DNA of 64,000 nt from Helicoverpa zea (lineage: Eukaryota; Arthropoda; Insecta; Lepidoptera; Noctuidae), in NCBI RefSeq assembly GCF_022581195.2, contig NC_061470.1, positions 8,928,001 through 8,992,000 of the forward strand, given 5' to 3'. Of this stretch, positions 1 through 12,154 are shown piece by piece; positions within the stretch are counted from its first letter, which is position 1; every line of letters begins with the position of its first letter. A model generated the notes under the pieces. The model was not told the origin of the DNA, ran no database searches, and saw only the letters and a list, made by a program, of their open reading frames with translations. A program made the translations under genes and the position numbers.

Positions 1-39
1 TTTTAGTACAATGTCAGGGTTATCGTAATTTTTATCAAG

Positions 40-290
40 TCATTAATCTTGTACGAAATGGTCACTTTTATTTGCAACTAGCCGTTTTCAAGCGGTTTCA
101 CCCGTATCCCGAGGGAACTGCTGAACGTAACTGGATAAAATGTAGCCTACGAGTATTTACTCGGGAAGAATGTAGCTTTCCAACAGTGAAAAATTTTTTC
201 GAATCGGTTCAGTAGTTTCGAGTTTCGGAGCCTTCAGGGTACAAACAAACAAACACAAAAATGGTTCTTCTTTGTTATATTAGTATATAT
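40..290 (-). repeat. Helitron-like repeat fragment (5' flank of PEBP-1)
   Basis: Reverse-oriented fragment with the words 'actagccgttttcaagcgg' and 'gtttcacccgtatcccg', ending near a run of 'caaacaaacaaacac'. This matches, in reverse, the family seen forward at 10901-11100 and 20151-20322. I see no gene in 1-744; the rest is AT-rich 5' flank of PEBP-1 without a clear TATA box. Confidence 0.45.
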
Positions 291-744
291 ACGTAGATGA
301 GAAGTACCATGTGTTTCTGTCTTACTCTTTTCTTGTAGTATAGAAAGAGATGGATATTGTGTGGTTCACGTAAGGCCGATAGTGTATGAAATCGTAAATG
401 TGCCGTGTTTTCATGAAGTTTTATATTGTTCAGTGTTTTTGAAGCAGTCGTGGAAAAAGGTAGGTTTGCAAAATTAACAGCTTACTTAGTGTTTTTAGAT
501 GAAATTAACACTTTACTTATTGAGATGTATTTTAAGTTGGACAATGCTGTTAAGTGAAGCTAATTTCAGTCTAGACTGTGTGTGCATACAACTTAACAGC
601 GCCTAATCAAATCTGCAATGTTTCGATAGAAATAATTTCAGTTCGAATGAAAATCTCTAGAATTTACCTTACTTTTTATTGATTAGTATTAAATCAGCAA
701 TAGAAGCAAGATACTTAAGCATCATTGTTCTTTTATCAGTCACC

Positions 745-3700
745 ATGTCCCTGGTAGCGCAAGCATTTCAGTCGAGCAAGATCGTGCCCGATGTCATTCC
801 GACACCGCCCACAGACACCATCGAGGTGAGATTACTATATTTTACTTTAATTTTAATAATTAAAGTTAATTTTCTTACATAATCATTTCTACCTAGCCTT
901 TTCCTAAATATGTTGGGGTCGGCTTCCAGTCTCTTCGGATGCAGCTGAGTACCAGTGCTTAACATGGAGCGACTGTCTATCTGACCTCGTCTACCTAGTT
1001 ACATGGTCATGGTCAACCTGGTGACCCTTGGTAAGATAAGTTGTCAGACTTTCTGGCTTCTGCCTACACGTAAAGGGTATGTGCAAGTTGTGTTAGTTAT
1101 GTAAGATTCTTATAGTTATTTGACCTTAATTTCACCGAAAAACGATAGGTGCAAATCTCCAGACGGTTTTTTATCTTACACGAATTCCTCGATTAAGTAA
1201 AAACCTCTTAATTACATTATTATTTAATAGATAACAGGTGTATTGATAATAACTAATATAATCAGTAAGTCATCAATCGTTCATTCATAACGATTAGGCG
1301 AAAGCAAATGTATCGTACCTGCGAACTATTTATAAAACAAGTTGGAACTACTATACATATATGTATGTTTAATATAATCAGTACTGTGCCTACTTATGTA
1401 ATCAATCAAATACCTACCTATTACAATAATCAGTTACTTACCTACCTACAATTAATTGTTCTTTTTGAATACATTTTGTTACACTAAGTACCTATGATCA
1501 GGGCACGCCACCATAGTGGCGGTAAGTCCCCTCTTTGAGGAGTGGCTCGGGAGGAGTCACGGCGCCCTCACGTATCGCATGACGCAGGTCCTCACCGGAC
1601 ACGGTTGTTTCGGGAGGTACCTGCACCGAATCGGTCGTGAGGAGGCGCCCGGGTGTCACCACTGTGCGGACAGCCCCGAGGACACACAGTCCAGGAGTTC
1701 CCTGCGTGGGAGGGGCACCGCCGGGTCCTCGTCGAGGCTTTGGGCGGCGGCGACCTCTCGCGTCCGGCCCTGGTTCAGGCCATGGTCCGGGGCGAGAGGG
1801 AATGGGATGTCGTCGCCTCCTTCTGCGAAGCGGTCATGCTCGAGAAGGAGGAGGCGGAACGCCAGAGAGTTCGCATCTCTCATCCCGGCCGCCGCGCTAG
1901 ACCAGGTAGACACCATGGGCGCCGGGTGTCGCGAGATGACTCCCAGCCACCGTAGGCGTGGGTCTGTGGGCGGTGAGTTCGGGTGGTCTACTTAGACGAC
2001 AGACCCGTGTCAACGGCGCGCGTTGTTCCACGCGCTCCTCAAAGAGATGTCAGCAACCCCAGCGAGGCTCAGCAGGGCCAAGGCCTGCCGGGACTGCGGA
2101 TTGTTCGAAAGAGATACCACGGCCTACTATCGATACATAAAAGGCCTATGACGGAACACGACGGTTTTTAGTCAGTAAGAGTCTGACACTCCCTCAACGA
2201 TGCTAACCCACAGCGGGAGGGGACATTTCATGATTTTTGACGTCGTTAAAAAAAAAGTATCTATGATCACATACCTACTCATTTCGTAAAGGCAATTCAG
2301 CCATTTTACTAACATTTATTTAGACACTAGTTTCTTCTCCAGGGTCTAAGTTATAAGTAGTGTAACTAACACGATTTTCTTTACATTTTTTGTTACATTA
2401 TTTCCAGTTGAAATACCCGAGTGGTGCGATCGCGTCTCAGGGCAATGAGTTGACTCCCACGCAGGTGAAGGAGCAGCCCAGCGTCTCCTTCAACGCTGAC
2501 CCCAACTCCTTCTACACACTCATCTTCACTGGTAAACTCGTATTGAACTAAATAACTAAGTTCTCTAAATAATTAGCAGTTCGCAATTACAAATTGTTGC
2601 ATAGAGACTTGTTTGTTACTATATAGTTGTCGAAAGACGATGCGATTGCGATTCTTGTCATGAAGTTTACATCTGAAAGATTACTTTTGTCTAGAGCTTC
2701 AATATGCTCTTTATCACCAATATTTAAGTTGCTCAGACACCTACCTTCTTACCTATACATGCTTCCTAAGTAGATTGTACTTACATATCTTAATGAAAGT
2801 TTTAGTTGCACCCTTACAGTAAACTAGGTAACACTGGAATATTTTTTTGTTTTTTTTTTAATGTTAGGACACCTTTTCACACACGGTCAGTTAACCGTAT
2901 GGTAAGTTATTAATTACTTGTGTTATGGGTGCTAACACAACTGATAAAAAACATAATTACTTGTGTTATGGGTGCTAACACAACTGATAAAAAACATAAT
3001 TACTTGTGTTATGGGTGCTAACACAACTGATAAAAAACCAACTTAGGTATAACTACATATTGAAACACCAGGACCATATTGAAAGAATTAGACTCTAACA
3101 TAAATCCAGTGATATGCTAATGATAGGGGACTGACATAAGATAGAGCTGATCATAGCTTCAGATTTGTAAACAGACCCCGACAATTACGACGGTCCCGAG
3201 CCAGTATACCGCGAGTGGCACCACTGGTTAGTGGTGAACATCCCCGGCAGTGACATCAGCAAGGGCGAGGTCCTGTCCGGGTACATCGGCTCCGGCCCCC
3301 CAGCCGGCACTGGCATCCATAGATACGTGTACATTGTGTACAAACAGCCTGGCAAGCTGGAGTTTGATGAAAAGAGGTTGACTAACAAGTGAGTACCATA
3401 AATAGTCATATAGAGAGCAATGTAGTTACTCTGATGTGCTATGATCTAGTAATAATTAGTAAGGAGTCATATTTTATGTGTTAAAGTTTAATTAATTGAT
3501 CATTCTAAAAAAACAGACAGAAATTAAATGTTAGATGACCTTATGTAATAGTGTTACATGTACATATTTTAGTACCAATGCCTATATTAACACTGAAATC
3601 TCCTATTATATTGTTCTCTCTCTCGGCTCTCATTTATATTGTTATTTTTACTATGATATTTGATCCCAACATGGAAACACTAGGGAGATGCCTTGCCTTA

Positions 3701-3915
3701 GAAAGCCGCTAGATCAGAACTCAGATAATGACAAAATCCAGCATAAAATTACTAAACGTAGGTACTTCCTCCCTAGGTCCATCGACGGTCGCGCCGCCTT
3801 CTCCACGAAGAAGTTCGCGGAGAAGTACAACCTAGGCGCACCTGTGGCGGGCAACTTCTACCGCGCGCAGTTTGACGACTACGTGCCGCTGCTATACAAG
3901 AGTCTAGGCGTTTAG
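745..3915 (+). CDS. PEBP-1: phosphatidylethanolamine-binding family protein, 185 aa, four exons
   Basis: Exons 745-825, 2408-2531, 3175-3388 and 3777-3915, with GT-AG borders and phases 0,1,2, join to 558 nt (185 aa plus TAG). PEBP proteins are small beta-fold proteins that bind lipid head groups or kinases; automated names for insect members include 'protein D3-like'. Seen: KYPSG strand, HHWLVVNIPG, SGPPAGTGIHRYVYIVY (the GxHRY anion-pocket loop), FAEKYNLG, and the C-terminal GNFY..DDYVPLLYKSLGV. The usual DPDAPSR pocket motif is replaced by DPDNYDG. I chose ATG 745 because its context is CACCATG and no in-frame ATG lies upstream back to about 679. The codons before it nevertheless read like a signal peptide (see findings). 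Translated from 745 the product would be cytosolic. An ATTAAA poly(A) signal lies at 3947-3952. Convergent with PEBP-2. Family call firm; exact start less so. Confidence 0.88.
893..1072 (-). repeat. Lepidopteran interspersed repeat A, copy 1
   Basis: In reverse orientation this carries the family words 'ggcttccagtctcttcgg', 'gcagctgagtaccagtgctt' and 'ctatctgacctcgtctacc'. The forward family reads '...gactggaagccgacccca...'. Other copies lie at 16741-16916, 36121-36340 and 47355-47516. It sits in intron 1 of PEBP-1. Probably the 3' end of a retroelement; class not certain. Confidence 0.6.
1501..2255 (+). mobile_element. 5'-truncated R1-like non-LTR retrotransposon (dead)
   Basis: The piece keeps the C-terminal end of a non-LTR reverse transcriptase ORF. 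Around 1560-1690 it reads HGALTYRMTQVLTGHGCFG, then the zinc-knuckle-like region CHHCADSPEDT. Around 1690-1700 the frame shifts, and PAWEGHRR..ALGGGDLSRPALVQAM..EWDVVASFCEAVM continues in another frame, so the gene is broken. The 3' end is a short A-run (2248-2256). A target duplication flanks it: AGTACCTATGATCA (1487-1500) and AGTATCTATGATCA (2256-2269), 13 of 14 matching. It lies in PEBP-1 intron 1. R1-clade assignment rests on the C-terminal motif, by recognition. Confidence 0.8.
2912..3040 (+). repeat. Tandem repeat, three units of 43 bp
   Basis: Three near-identical 43-bp units begin at 2912, 2955 and 2998. Each holds the dyad TTGTGTTA..TAACACAA, so each unit can fold into a small stem. 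They lie in intron 2 of PEBP-1, 135 bp before exon 3, just after a moth-typical repeat stretch ('cacacggtcagttaaccg'). Confidence 0.9.
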
Positions 3916-3952
3916 AGTTTATTTATTATTGCTATGTTATATTGTAATTAAA

Positions 3953-5671
3953 TGTTTTGTTAATTATATGCTTGGGATTTCATTTACAACTACAACCTGC
4001 TTCCAGAGGGAAGTAACTTCTACACTCGGATAAAAAATAGCCTACAGCCTGCCTGCCTCGGTAAATGGGCCATCTAAAACTGATAGATTATTTCAAATCA
4101 GTCCAGTTGTGCCTGAGTTTGGCGCGTTCTAGCAAACAAAGAAACGCACTATTCAGCATTATCATTGTATGTAGATGTTTATATACCCCCCCGTGCCCCT
4201 CTTGCCCGGTCTTCTCCATAGAAGCGCCTATTCCGGATAACTCCTAACGCGCGCAGTTCGACCGCTTTCACCATTTTTGTAAAAGGCGCTTAGCGGAAAC
4301 ATGCTCAATACTCATAAATATTCTTTGTTGGTAATAAACTTGTTTGATTAATTCACAAAGCACTTAAAGTTAAGGAAGCTGATTAATAGGTTATTTTTGA
4401 TGAATCAACGATTTAATCTACTTTTACTTAATAGTATCAAATTATTAACATTGGTTATCTGAACAAAACTATTAAAAAAATAATTGGGTATGCCCGTTTC
4501 GATTGTCTATTTTTAAGGACATAATTTATGAATGGGGTTCAGACTTCTAAAGGATAATATTTATTTTATTGGACCATTGTTTGCTAAAACTTAAGTGCTG
4601 TAAAGTTGTAAGTAGGTAGCTACATTTTGTTTGAATTCAATCGGTAGTTTTGTGTGAAACCGCAAGGGAATACACATGTGGTAAGCATAGAATCCTTTTG
4701 TACTATTTTTATTTACTTACTTTGAAAGTACTATGAAAGTACTAAAAATTAAGAGAAGTAAGAGAAGAATTATATAAAGAGTAGGTATACTTTAGAATTT
4801 AGATTAAGAGAGGAACCTCGTGGCTCGAACAGCTGCATGCCAATGGCACTATCGATCAAAAGTTAAGCAACGCTCGTCACAATCGGTCCTTGGATATGAG
4901 CAAAGATATCTATTGTGCCAACCGCTGATATAAACACTCGACATTCAGCTCCATCCGACAAACTGAGAGCTAACAACAAAATAGATGGGAATTGACTAGG
5001 CAGAGAATGATAAATACACTGTCATCAATTTATCAATTTTATTTATATAAATGTATTTCATCACATTATGTGGCCATTAAAAGCGCCACAGTTTTTCTCT
5101 CAAACCTAAAGTTTCGCGAAACACAAATAAGTACCTACGTAAATATTTGTGTTTCAATTAATTAGTCGAAAAACACATCTCTAAAGTCGAATTAGTTCCT
5201 ATTTTAAACAAACCATTAAATTATGTGTTTTTAAAATAGCAAAATATATCCGACCGGTTTCTAAATCAAGAATTAATGCTAATTAACGTTATAATTTATA
5301 AGCGATCTGTTTTAACTGTTCTAAAACGAACTATGTGTAAAATTAATAAACAGTATGCTTATGAACTTATTTAACGCTGATTATTAAAGACATACTTTAT
5401 GCTGATTATAAAAAATGGTATATCGTCATATCGTCTGACATTCACATTATGTACTTAAAACTACGTAAACATTTGCACGTTCACACATCCTACATATTTA
5501 CATTAAATTGCTGTTAATTCTGAATCCATAATTTGGAGAATTTATCTGAGTCCCTAATTAATAATCAAAAGAACTTTTTATCCACTTCAATGTACACTTT
5601 AAAGATTTCATTCTAAGTACAAATCGTTACTTTTTCAATTTAATTCCTAAGACACTTGTATGGCTTTTCTA
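3953..5671. other. Intergenic, PEBP-1 to PEBP-2
   Basis: No gene seen. Bases 3998-4160 resemble a decayed Helitron-type repeat ('ggataaaaaatagcctac', 'aaatcagtccagttgtgcc'). The rest is AT-rich DNA without a clear element. Confidence 0.5.
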
Positions 5672-6936
5672 CAGTGGCGGGGCAAGACCTAAATTTGATG
5701 TGGGCAAGACAGATTTCGCGAGGCCCTGTTCTATGGCGACCTGAAGACGGATTCTTTAAAATAATAAAAACAAACAAAACAACACTGCCAAGTTTTTATT
5801 CATAAAAATACAGTCGCTGGCAGAAGCTAGTATTGACTAGCGTATAATTGTGTTATTCAATAATAACACAATTATACGTTTCTATTTAGTGCCGGTTTTA
5901 ACTGTACCAGCGCTCTGGGCGAGATTTCTACGGCGCCCTCCAACTGCAATTCAAACCCATGGGAAAAACAGAGACACATGCAGTTACCGATTGTGCGAGC
6001 GAAGCGAGCGCGGATTTTTTTTATAGTTAACAAGTCAAAGCAAAAATTACGTAAAATGTAGCCCAATCGTACATAAGTTATTGCTGGTTAGTGTAATATT
6101 ATTTGTTGTAATATTATAGAACTCAAAAAAAAAATACTTAAAATGAAGCCCAAACGCACGTGTAACTCTTTGTTGACGCCTATGTATTAGAATTTTGGGA
6201 CTTAAAGTAGTTCCGTAAATAAGAAAGTTCATATGGAAACTATAAGTTACTTTCTTATTAATAAAAGGACTTAAAAACGACGCTACCTTTTTGCTAGGGT
6301 AGACTAAAAAATGTTGACACTGACAATGAGAACAATTGCAAAGTAAAGAAATCGCGAGCGAAGCGAGCACGAACATTTTTGAGTTTTGGGACATAAAAGT
6401 AGTGTTTGTTCGAGAATTTCTCAAATTTAACGCGGAATTAAACACAAATTAAAAGAAACCGTGACTGGATCGACAGTCAGCTGTGTTTCTTCAGTGCTCC
6501 AACTTTTTGTTAAATTGAGAACTCTAAAAGTAAACGTAGAATAAATTAGAAATAAAGAAGAAACCGCGAGCGAATGAGCGCTTTTTTTTTCTTTGACGTC
6601 TGCAGCAAATTTGCTTGTCTATTTGACATTTTACAAGGTTAAACTTCCATATAACGCAAGCAATCCCATGTTTATTATTTTTACAGGCTAAGAATTGACT
6701 TGGTTGGTGGTTTTAAAGATTGTTAGTAAAGAAAGTAAACAAATAAAACCAGGGATACCCCGCACTCTGGTCGGCGGCAAATGTTGCCAGACTAAGAAAA
6801 CATGTTTTACAACAAAATTGATTTATATCTTTTATTTTATATAATTCTCGCTTTAAAAAATTTCGAGGCGCGAGGCCCCTTGTACCGCGAGGCCGTAGGC
6901 GGTGGCCCACGTCGCCCACGCCTAACGCCGCCTCTG
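5672..6936 (+). mobile_element. Non-autonomous hAT element with 8-bp target duplication
   Basis: The left end is CAGTGGCGGGGC and the right end GCCGCCTCTG, reading CAGAGGCGGC in reverse. The 8-bp duplication CTTTTCTA flanks it at 5664-5671 and 6937-6944, the hallmark of hAT insertion. Inside are several copies of the GCGAGCGAAGCGAGC motif (near 5996, 6352 and 6565), each followed by a T-run. No transposase is present; the ORFs here are chance translations of that motif. It sits 118 bp past the PEBP-2 stop codon, so it may lie in or near its 3' UTR. Confidence 0.88.
5841..5878. repeat. Perfect 17-bp hairpin
   Basis: Arms CGTATAATTGTGTTATT (5841-5857) and their exact reverse complement (5862-5878) around a CAAT loop. 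It lies inside the hAT element at 5672-6936 and is probably part of its structure. Confidence 0.85.
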
Positions 6937-7054
6937 CTTTTCTATATAACACAACGAAAACCTCTCAGGGATTACATAATTAGCAAAATCAAAACAACGT
7001 TCAGCACAGCAATCGTTCAAGTCTTAACAGCACTCAATTATGCCTAACTAGTTT

Positions 7055-10000
7055 TTACATGAGTCTTAGCAAACACATCAAAATACAAACAAATAACGCC
7101 ATATTTGATCCCAACACCTGAGCAGCACTTCTCAATTGCTCCTGCAGAATGGGCACGTAGTCATCATACTCTGCTTGGAAGAAGTTGCCGGCTACTGGGT
7201 CGCCTAGTTTGTACTTCTCGGCGAAATCGCTCACTGAGAACGATGTACGGTTCGCTGAGGATCTGGAAATTATTGTGAAGATTAATTAGAATACATTGAG
7301 CAAGTTTTCTGATATTATTTCGAGATATTGATCTCTTCTCTATGTGGGTAGAGGCCTAAAAAGGTTTGATAAAGAGAGAAGAGTATAAAGTTTAATCATT
7401 AATTTGAAACGTCCTTCACTACGTTTATCCGTCCATCTGTTGTGATTAGGAAGTAAATATTCTGAAAGGATATTCTTGCGATTACCACAAATAGGGAATT
7501 AGAAGGAGTTATAAGAAAGGTTAAGGTGAATTATTTATACACTTGCGCGAATGCGTCTCAAGTAGATGATTAATATTTAAATAGGTCTTTTGGTGATTTC
7601 TATGTATCTTATTTTGGGATCATATCATAACGTGATAAAAGCAACCAATGTAAAAATCCTATCTAGTTCCTAAGTATCTCCTAAGCAATCATAATTTGAT
7701 CATCTGCTACGGATACAATGTAATAAAAATGTTGGGAAGGTAACTAAATATATCAATTTACAAAGATTCATCCTCACCTATTACTAAGTACAGTCTCATT
7801 GAACACAGCTCTAAACGGCTGCTGGTAAACCAAGAACACATAGCGATGTAACCCAGTGTCCTGTGGAGGTCCTGCTCCGACATACTCCGCTATAGTGTCA
7901 GCATACTTCAAGTTGTCTCCGGGAACATTCACCATGAGCCAGTGGAGGTACTCGCGGTCTGTTGGCTCCAAGCGGGAAGGCGCGTCGGGGTCTGCAATGG
8001 AAAGAGGAAAGTTTTTGATTTTTTGTAAGTACTGGTGCAATGAATAAGAAAAAATATAACGAAACTAGAGACAGACATTTGCCCGATAATTGCACTGATT
8101 TAATTTAGATGCTTTGCTGGCACTTTGAATAGTGTAAATTCACGAAGATTCTAGGTCTACCTACGGTATGCTCACCTCCGAATCGAACCGACCGAATAGA
8201 AAAGAGGAGAGCGAAATAAGTTTTTTTTCACTATTTCTAAAAGAAAGTAGGTATGTATTACCGTAATAGGGGGGACCGAGGGTAGCTAAACATTTATTTT
8301 ATACACCAAACAGTACATCTAAAAAATCAGGGTACAAACCAATCATGACGACAGTGTACATTCTGCCGAGCGTGATGTCCCATGACACAGTGGGGATATC
8401 TTTCACCTGGCTAGGATTCAGCACGTTGCCTTCCTTCACTTCTACGCCATCGGGGTACACCACCTGGTCACGGTAAATAGTAGATTTGTTACTTTTTTAG
8501 GGTTCCGTACCCAAAGGGTAAAACGGGACCCTATTGTTTTCGCTCCTCTGTCCTTCCGTCCGTCTGTCACCAAGCTGTATCTCATGAGCCGTGATAGATA
8601 GGTGAAATTTTCACAGATGATAAAATACTAAAATCTAGAATAAATAAATATTTTGGGGGGCTCCCAAACAACAAACGTGATTTTTTTGTCTGTTTTATAA
8701 ATAATGGTACGGATCCCTTCGAGCGCAAGTCCCACTCGCACTTGGCCGGTTTTTTTTATTCGAAGTAGGTAGGTAAGTGGGCGTGCTAAAACTTTTTGAA
8801 GCATAGGTACATAGTTCTTAAACAATGAGATCCTTAAGTGTTTGTTTTTTTACACAGGGGTTTATAAGTCAGTCCATTTTTAGGGAACGCTTTTAATAAG
8901 GTTTATGAATATTATGTTCAAGCCATTAAATGCTACAAACAGTAACTTGCGGTTGCATTGTTATAAATAACGTAAAAAAGGTTATCTCGATATTCTGGTG
9001 TTACATAACCGATTGAAATTGCACTTTGTATCGTATACAGTTGATTAAAAATGAAGTTAATTATATAATAAGTAAGTGCTCTATTTCTTCAAAAGATCGA
9101 GAGGTGTGGAGACAAAATAATGGGTATACGCACTCATACATGTACCCTTTTGCAATGGGAAAACATCAACAAAAGCCGTTATATGGCTTTTGTTATATGG
9201 AACGGATATAATGTAACGACTGTAAAGGATGTGGTCGCCTATAACTTAGAGCACACTCTGGAGCTGATCTAGACACACGGCAGTGTGTCCGCCAAGTTCG
9301 AGCAAAAAAAGCGACACACCGGCCGTGGGTTATATTACACGAACCATTTCGGGCCAAATTCGACCCCCCTGTAACTCAAAATCTATTTTATTTACGCATA
9401 TCAAATTTCTAGTATCTGTTGAGACCCCCTCACTTATCTAAAATACAAAATTTCATTAATATACCTATTCTAGGTCTTGAGATATTGACGTCAGAAAATC
9501 GCTATTTTTACTATACACTCACTGACTGATTCACTTATTCACTTATTCACTGACTCACTCATCAAAAACCTAGACCACTTCCAATGGTCGTATTGACTTG
9601 AAATTTGGCATGGAGGTAGGTCTTTATGTCAAGGTAAAGGAAAAAATCTGAAAATGGCCAAGTGTGAGTCGGTTTCAAAATAATGAAGGTGTTTTATACC
9701 CGGTGTAAATTTATACCCCTGAGGAACTAAAACGAACTAAATTTATCTATATTTATATAATATATCTTCGAATGGTACAAAGGTTTGTATTTAGTCAAAG
9801 TAAAGTAAAAATCTGAAAACGGCCAAGTGTGAATCACTTTCGAAAATAACGAATGTGTAACTTTGATCCACGAACATAATATATGATAACATGTCATGTC
9901 AGTCAGTTGGTAAATCTAGTCCATTTAGTTAATCTAGTTCATTTCTTTGTAAGAAACATAGTGCATATTAAAAAATCTAAAAAATAGTATAAATGAGACA

Positions 10001-12114
10001 TTTCTTTAACTAACTTCATCATAAGAAAAAAATAAAATAAACAACCTTACAAAAATAAATGAAATCCCACCCAAAACAAAAATGTGAAAGACTGCCAAGT
10101 TCGATAATATGGGAATGCTTCGCCTATAAAAGAAGTGAGATCTGAATAAGTACCAAGTTCCATACACATACCTCAGTTAAAAATAGTTACTTTTTAATGA
10201 TGATTACTTGGCAAGTTTTAATAGAAAATTAAATACTTGATTCATTGCGTTTAGTAGGTTTATAACAAGGTGTATGAAAACTTGCCAAGTAACATCATTA
10301 AAAAGTAACTATTTTTAACTGAGGTATGTGTATGGAACTTGGTACTTATTCAGATCTCACTTCTTTTATAGGCGAAGCATTCCCATATTATCGAACTTGG
10401 CAGTCTTTCACATTTTTGTTTTGGGTGGGATTTATATGACATGATTTAATTGTGTTCATCCTGTTAGCCATCCTAAATCTATAATATAAAAATGAATCGC
10501 AAAATGTGTTGGTAAGCGCATAACTCAACAACGCCTGGACCAATTTGGCTAATTCTTTTTTTGTTGTGTTTGTTATTGTCAGGAGAAGGTTCTTATGAAA
10601 AAAATAGGGTAAAGTAGAGAAGTCAGTTGACGGGAGCGAAGCCGCGGGCAAAAGCTAGTAAATAAATAAACCAGTACCTACCTACGTAATAATGTGGACC
10701 AGTTTAATAGTTCGAGTTTAAAATAGATTTCGTGATATTTACTTAAGATTCATAAGTATCAGGTTTAATAAAAGAATCTACGTAAACACTGATTTCAAGG
10801 TTCCTATTAATGAGTTCGCACTGTTTTGATTACAAATTAAGGCAAATACCTACTTGTGTTATATACTCTCATCTACTTATGTTATCTACCTATATGTACT
10901 TAATCTATACTTAATATTATAAAGCTGAAGAGTTTGTTTGTTTGCTTGAACGCGCTAATCTCAGGAACTACTGGTGCGATTTGAAAAATTCTTTCAGTGT
11001 TAGATAGCCCATTTATCGAGGAACGCTTTAGGCTACTTTTTATCTGGGCAAGTGCAGAGGTTTAAACGAGATGCGGGTGAAACAGCTGGCAGAAGCTAGT
11101 AATAATAAATATCTGAAGTCGTTTGTGTGTGAAGATTATTTAACTTTTTACTGGGCTAAGGCTATAAGTTAATTTCTATAATCTGGTTGCGTGGATTAGG
11201 TGCCACGGGATGTGGGTGACTCCGGTGGCAACAACTAGTAGTTTCATATTTTTAACCCCGAATCGAATATGTCAAATAACAACATTATCAGTCTTTTCAT
11301 TGAACTAGGAGAAGGTCAATTTATCTCTGCTATCTAATTCATGAGATAAGAGCGTCAAAAGAAATAAATAAACAAACTCTTCAGCTTAATAATAGTATAA
11401 CTATTATACAAAGTGTGTCGTACCTAATCACATTAAATTCAATACATAAAAATAAAAAAATGTTTTTTTCAAACAAAGTCTATACCAAGGGCGGATCCAG
11501 CTTCGGCACCAGGGGGGGGGTCACACAGTCGTGGTCAAGTCACAAAAAATATTATATTGTAGCGTATAGATCTGTTAATATTAAAAGTAGTAGTATAAAT
11601 ACAATAAGCGCGATCGTAGCGAGCTCGAATTTTTTACGAATGTGAAGAAAAGTGTTTTCATGTAGAAAATGGCCCGAGCAGAGTGAGCGCAATTTCTCGT
11701 ATTTATACTACACACACGTGCTAAACAAAAAAGCGTGAGCGAAGCGAGCGCGAAAATTTTTGTGCCACATCCCATTTCCAGCATCAGGTTCTCGTCAATT
11801 AGAAACATGAAGAGAACCAGTCAAGACAAATTCAACGAGCCCAAACTCGATGGGTTTACTAAAAGGCACGTGTCCTAACAGCAGACCAGCTCAGTGGTTC
11901 CAGAAGACATTAGTATTTCAAATTTCAGATCCCACATATGCTTGCAAGTAAACTGAGCGTGTAACATTCCTATCACACCTAACAAACGAGCTGATGACCT
12001 TGAAGACCTGAACCGATTTCCACCAAACATAGCTAAGAACACTCCCGAATGACATTCCTTTCAAACAAAAAAAACCGCATTACAATCGGATCATCCGTTT
12101 GGGAGCTACGATGC

Positions 12115-12154
<40 letters not shown>

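Noticed and set aside
6047..6445. 132-codon minus-strand frame
   Set aside because: It lies inside the hAT element and is a translation of the GCGAGCGAAGCGAGC motif and T-runs, without family features.
12121..12149. Possible CRISPR or regulatory array
   Set aside because: Simple CA microsatellite in a eukaryotic genome.
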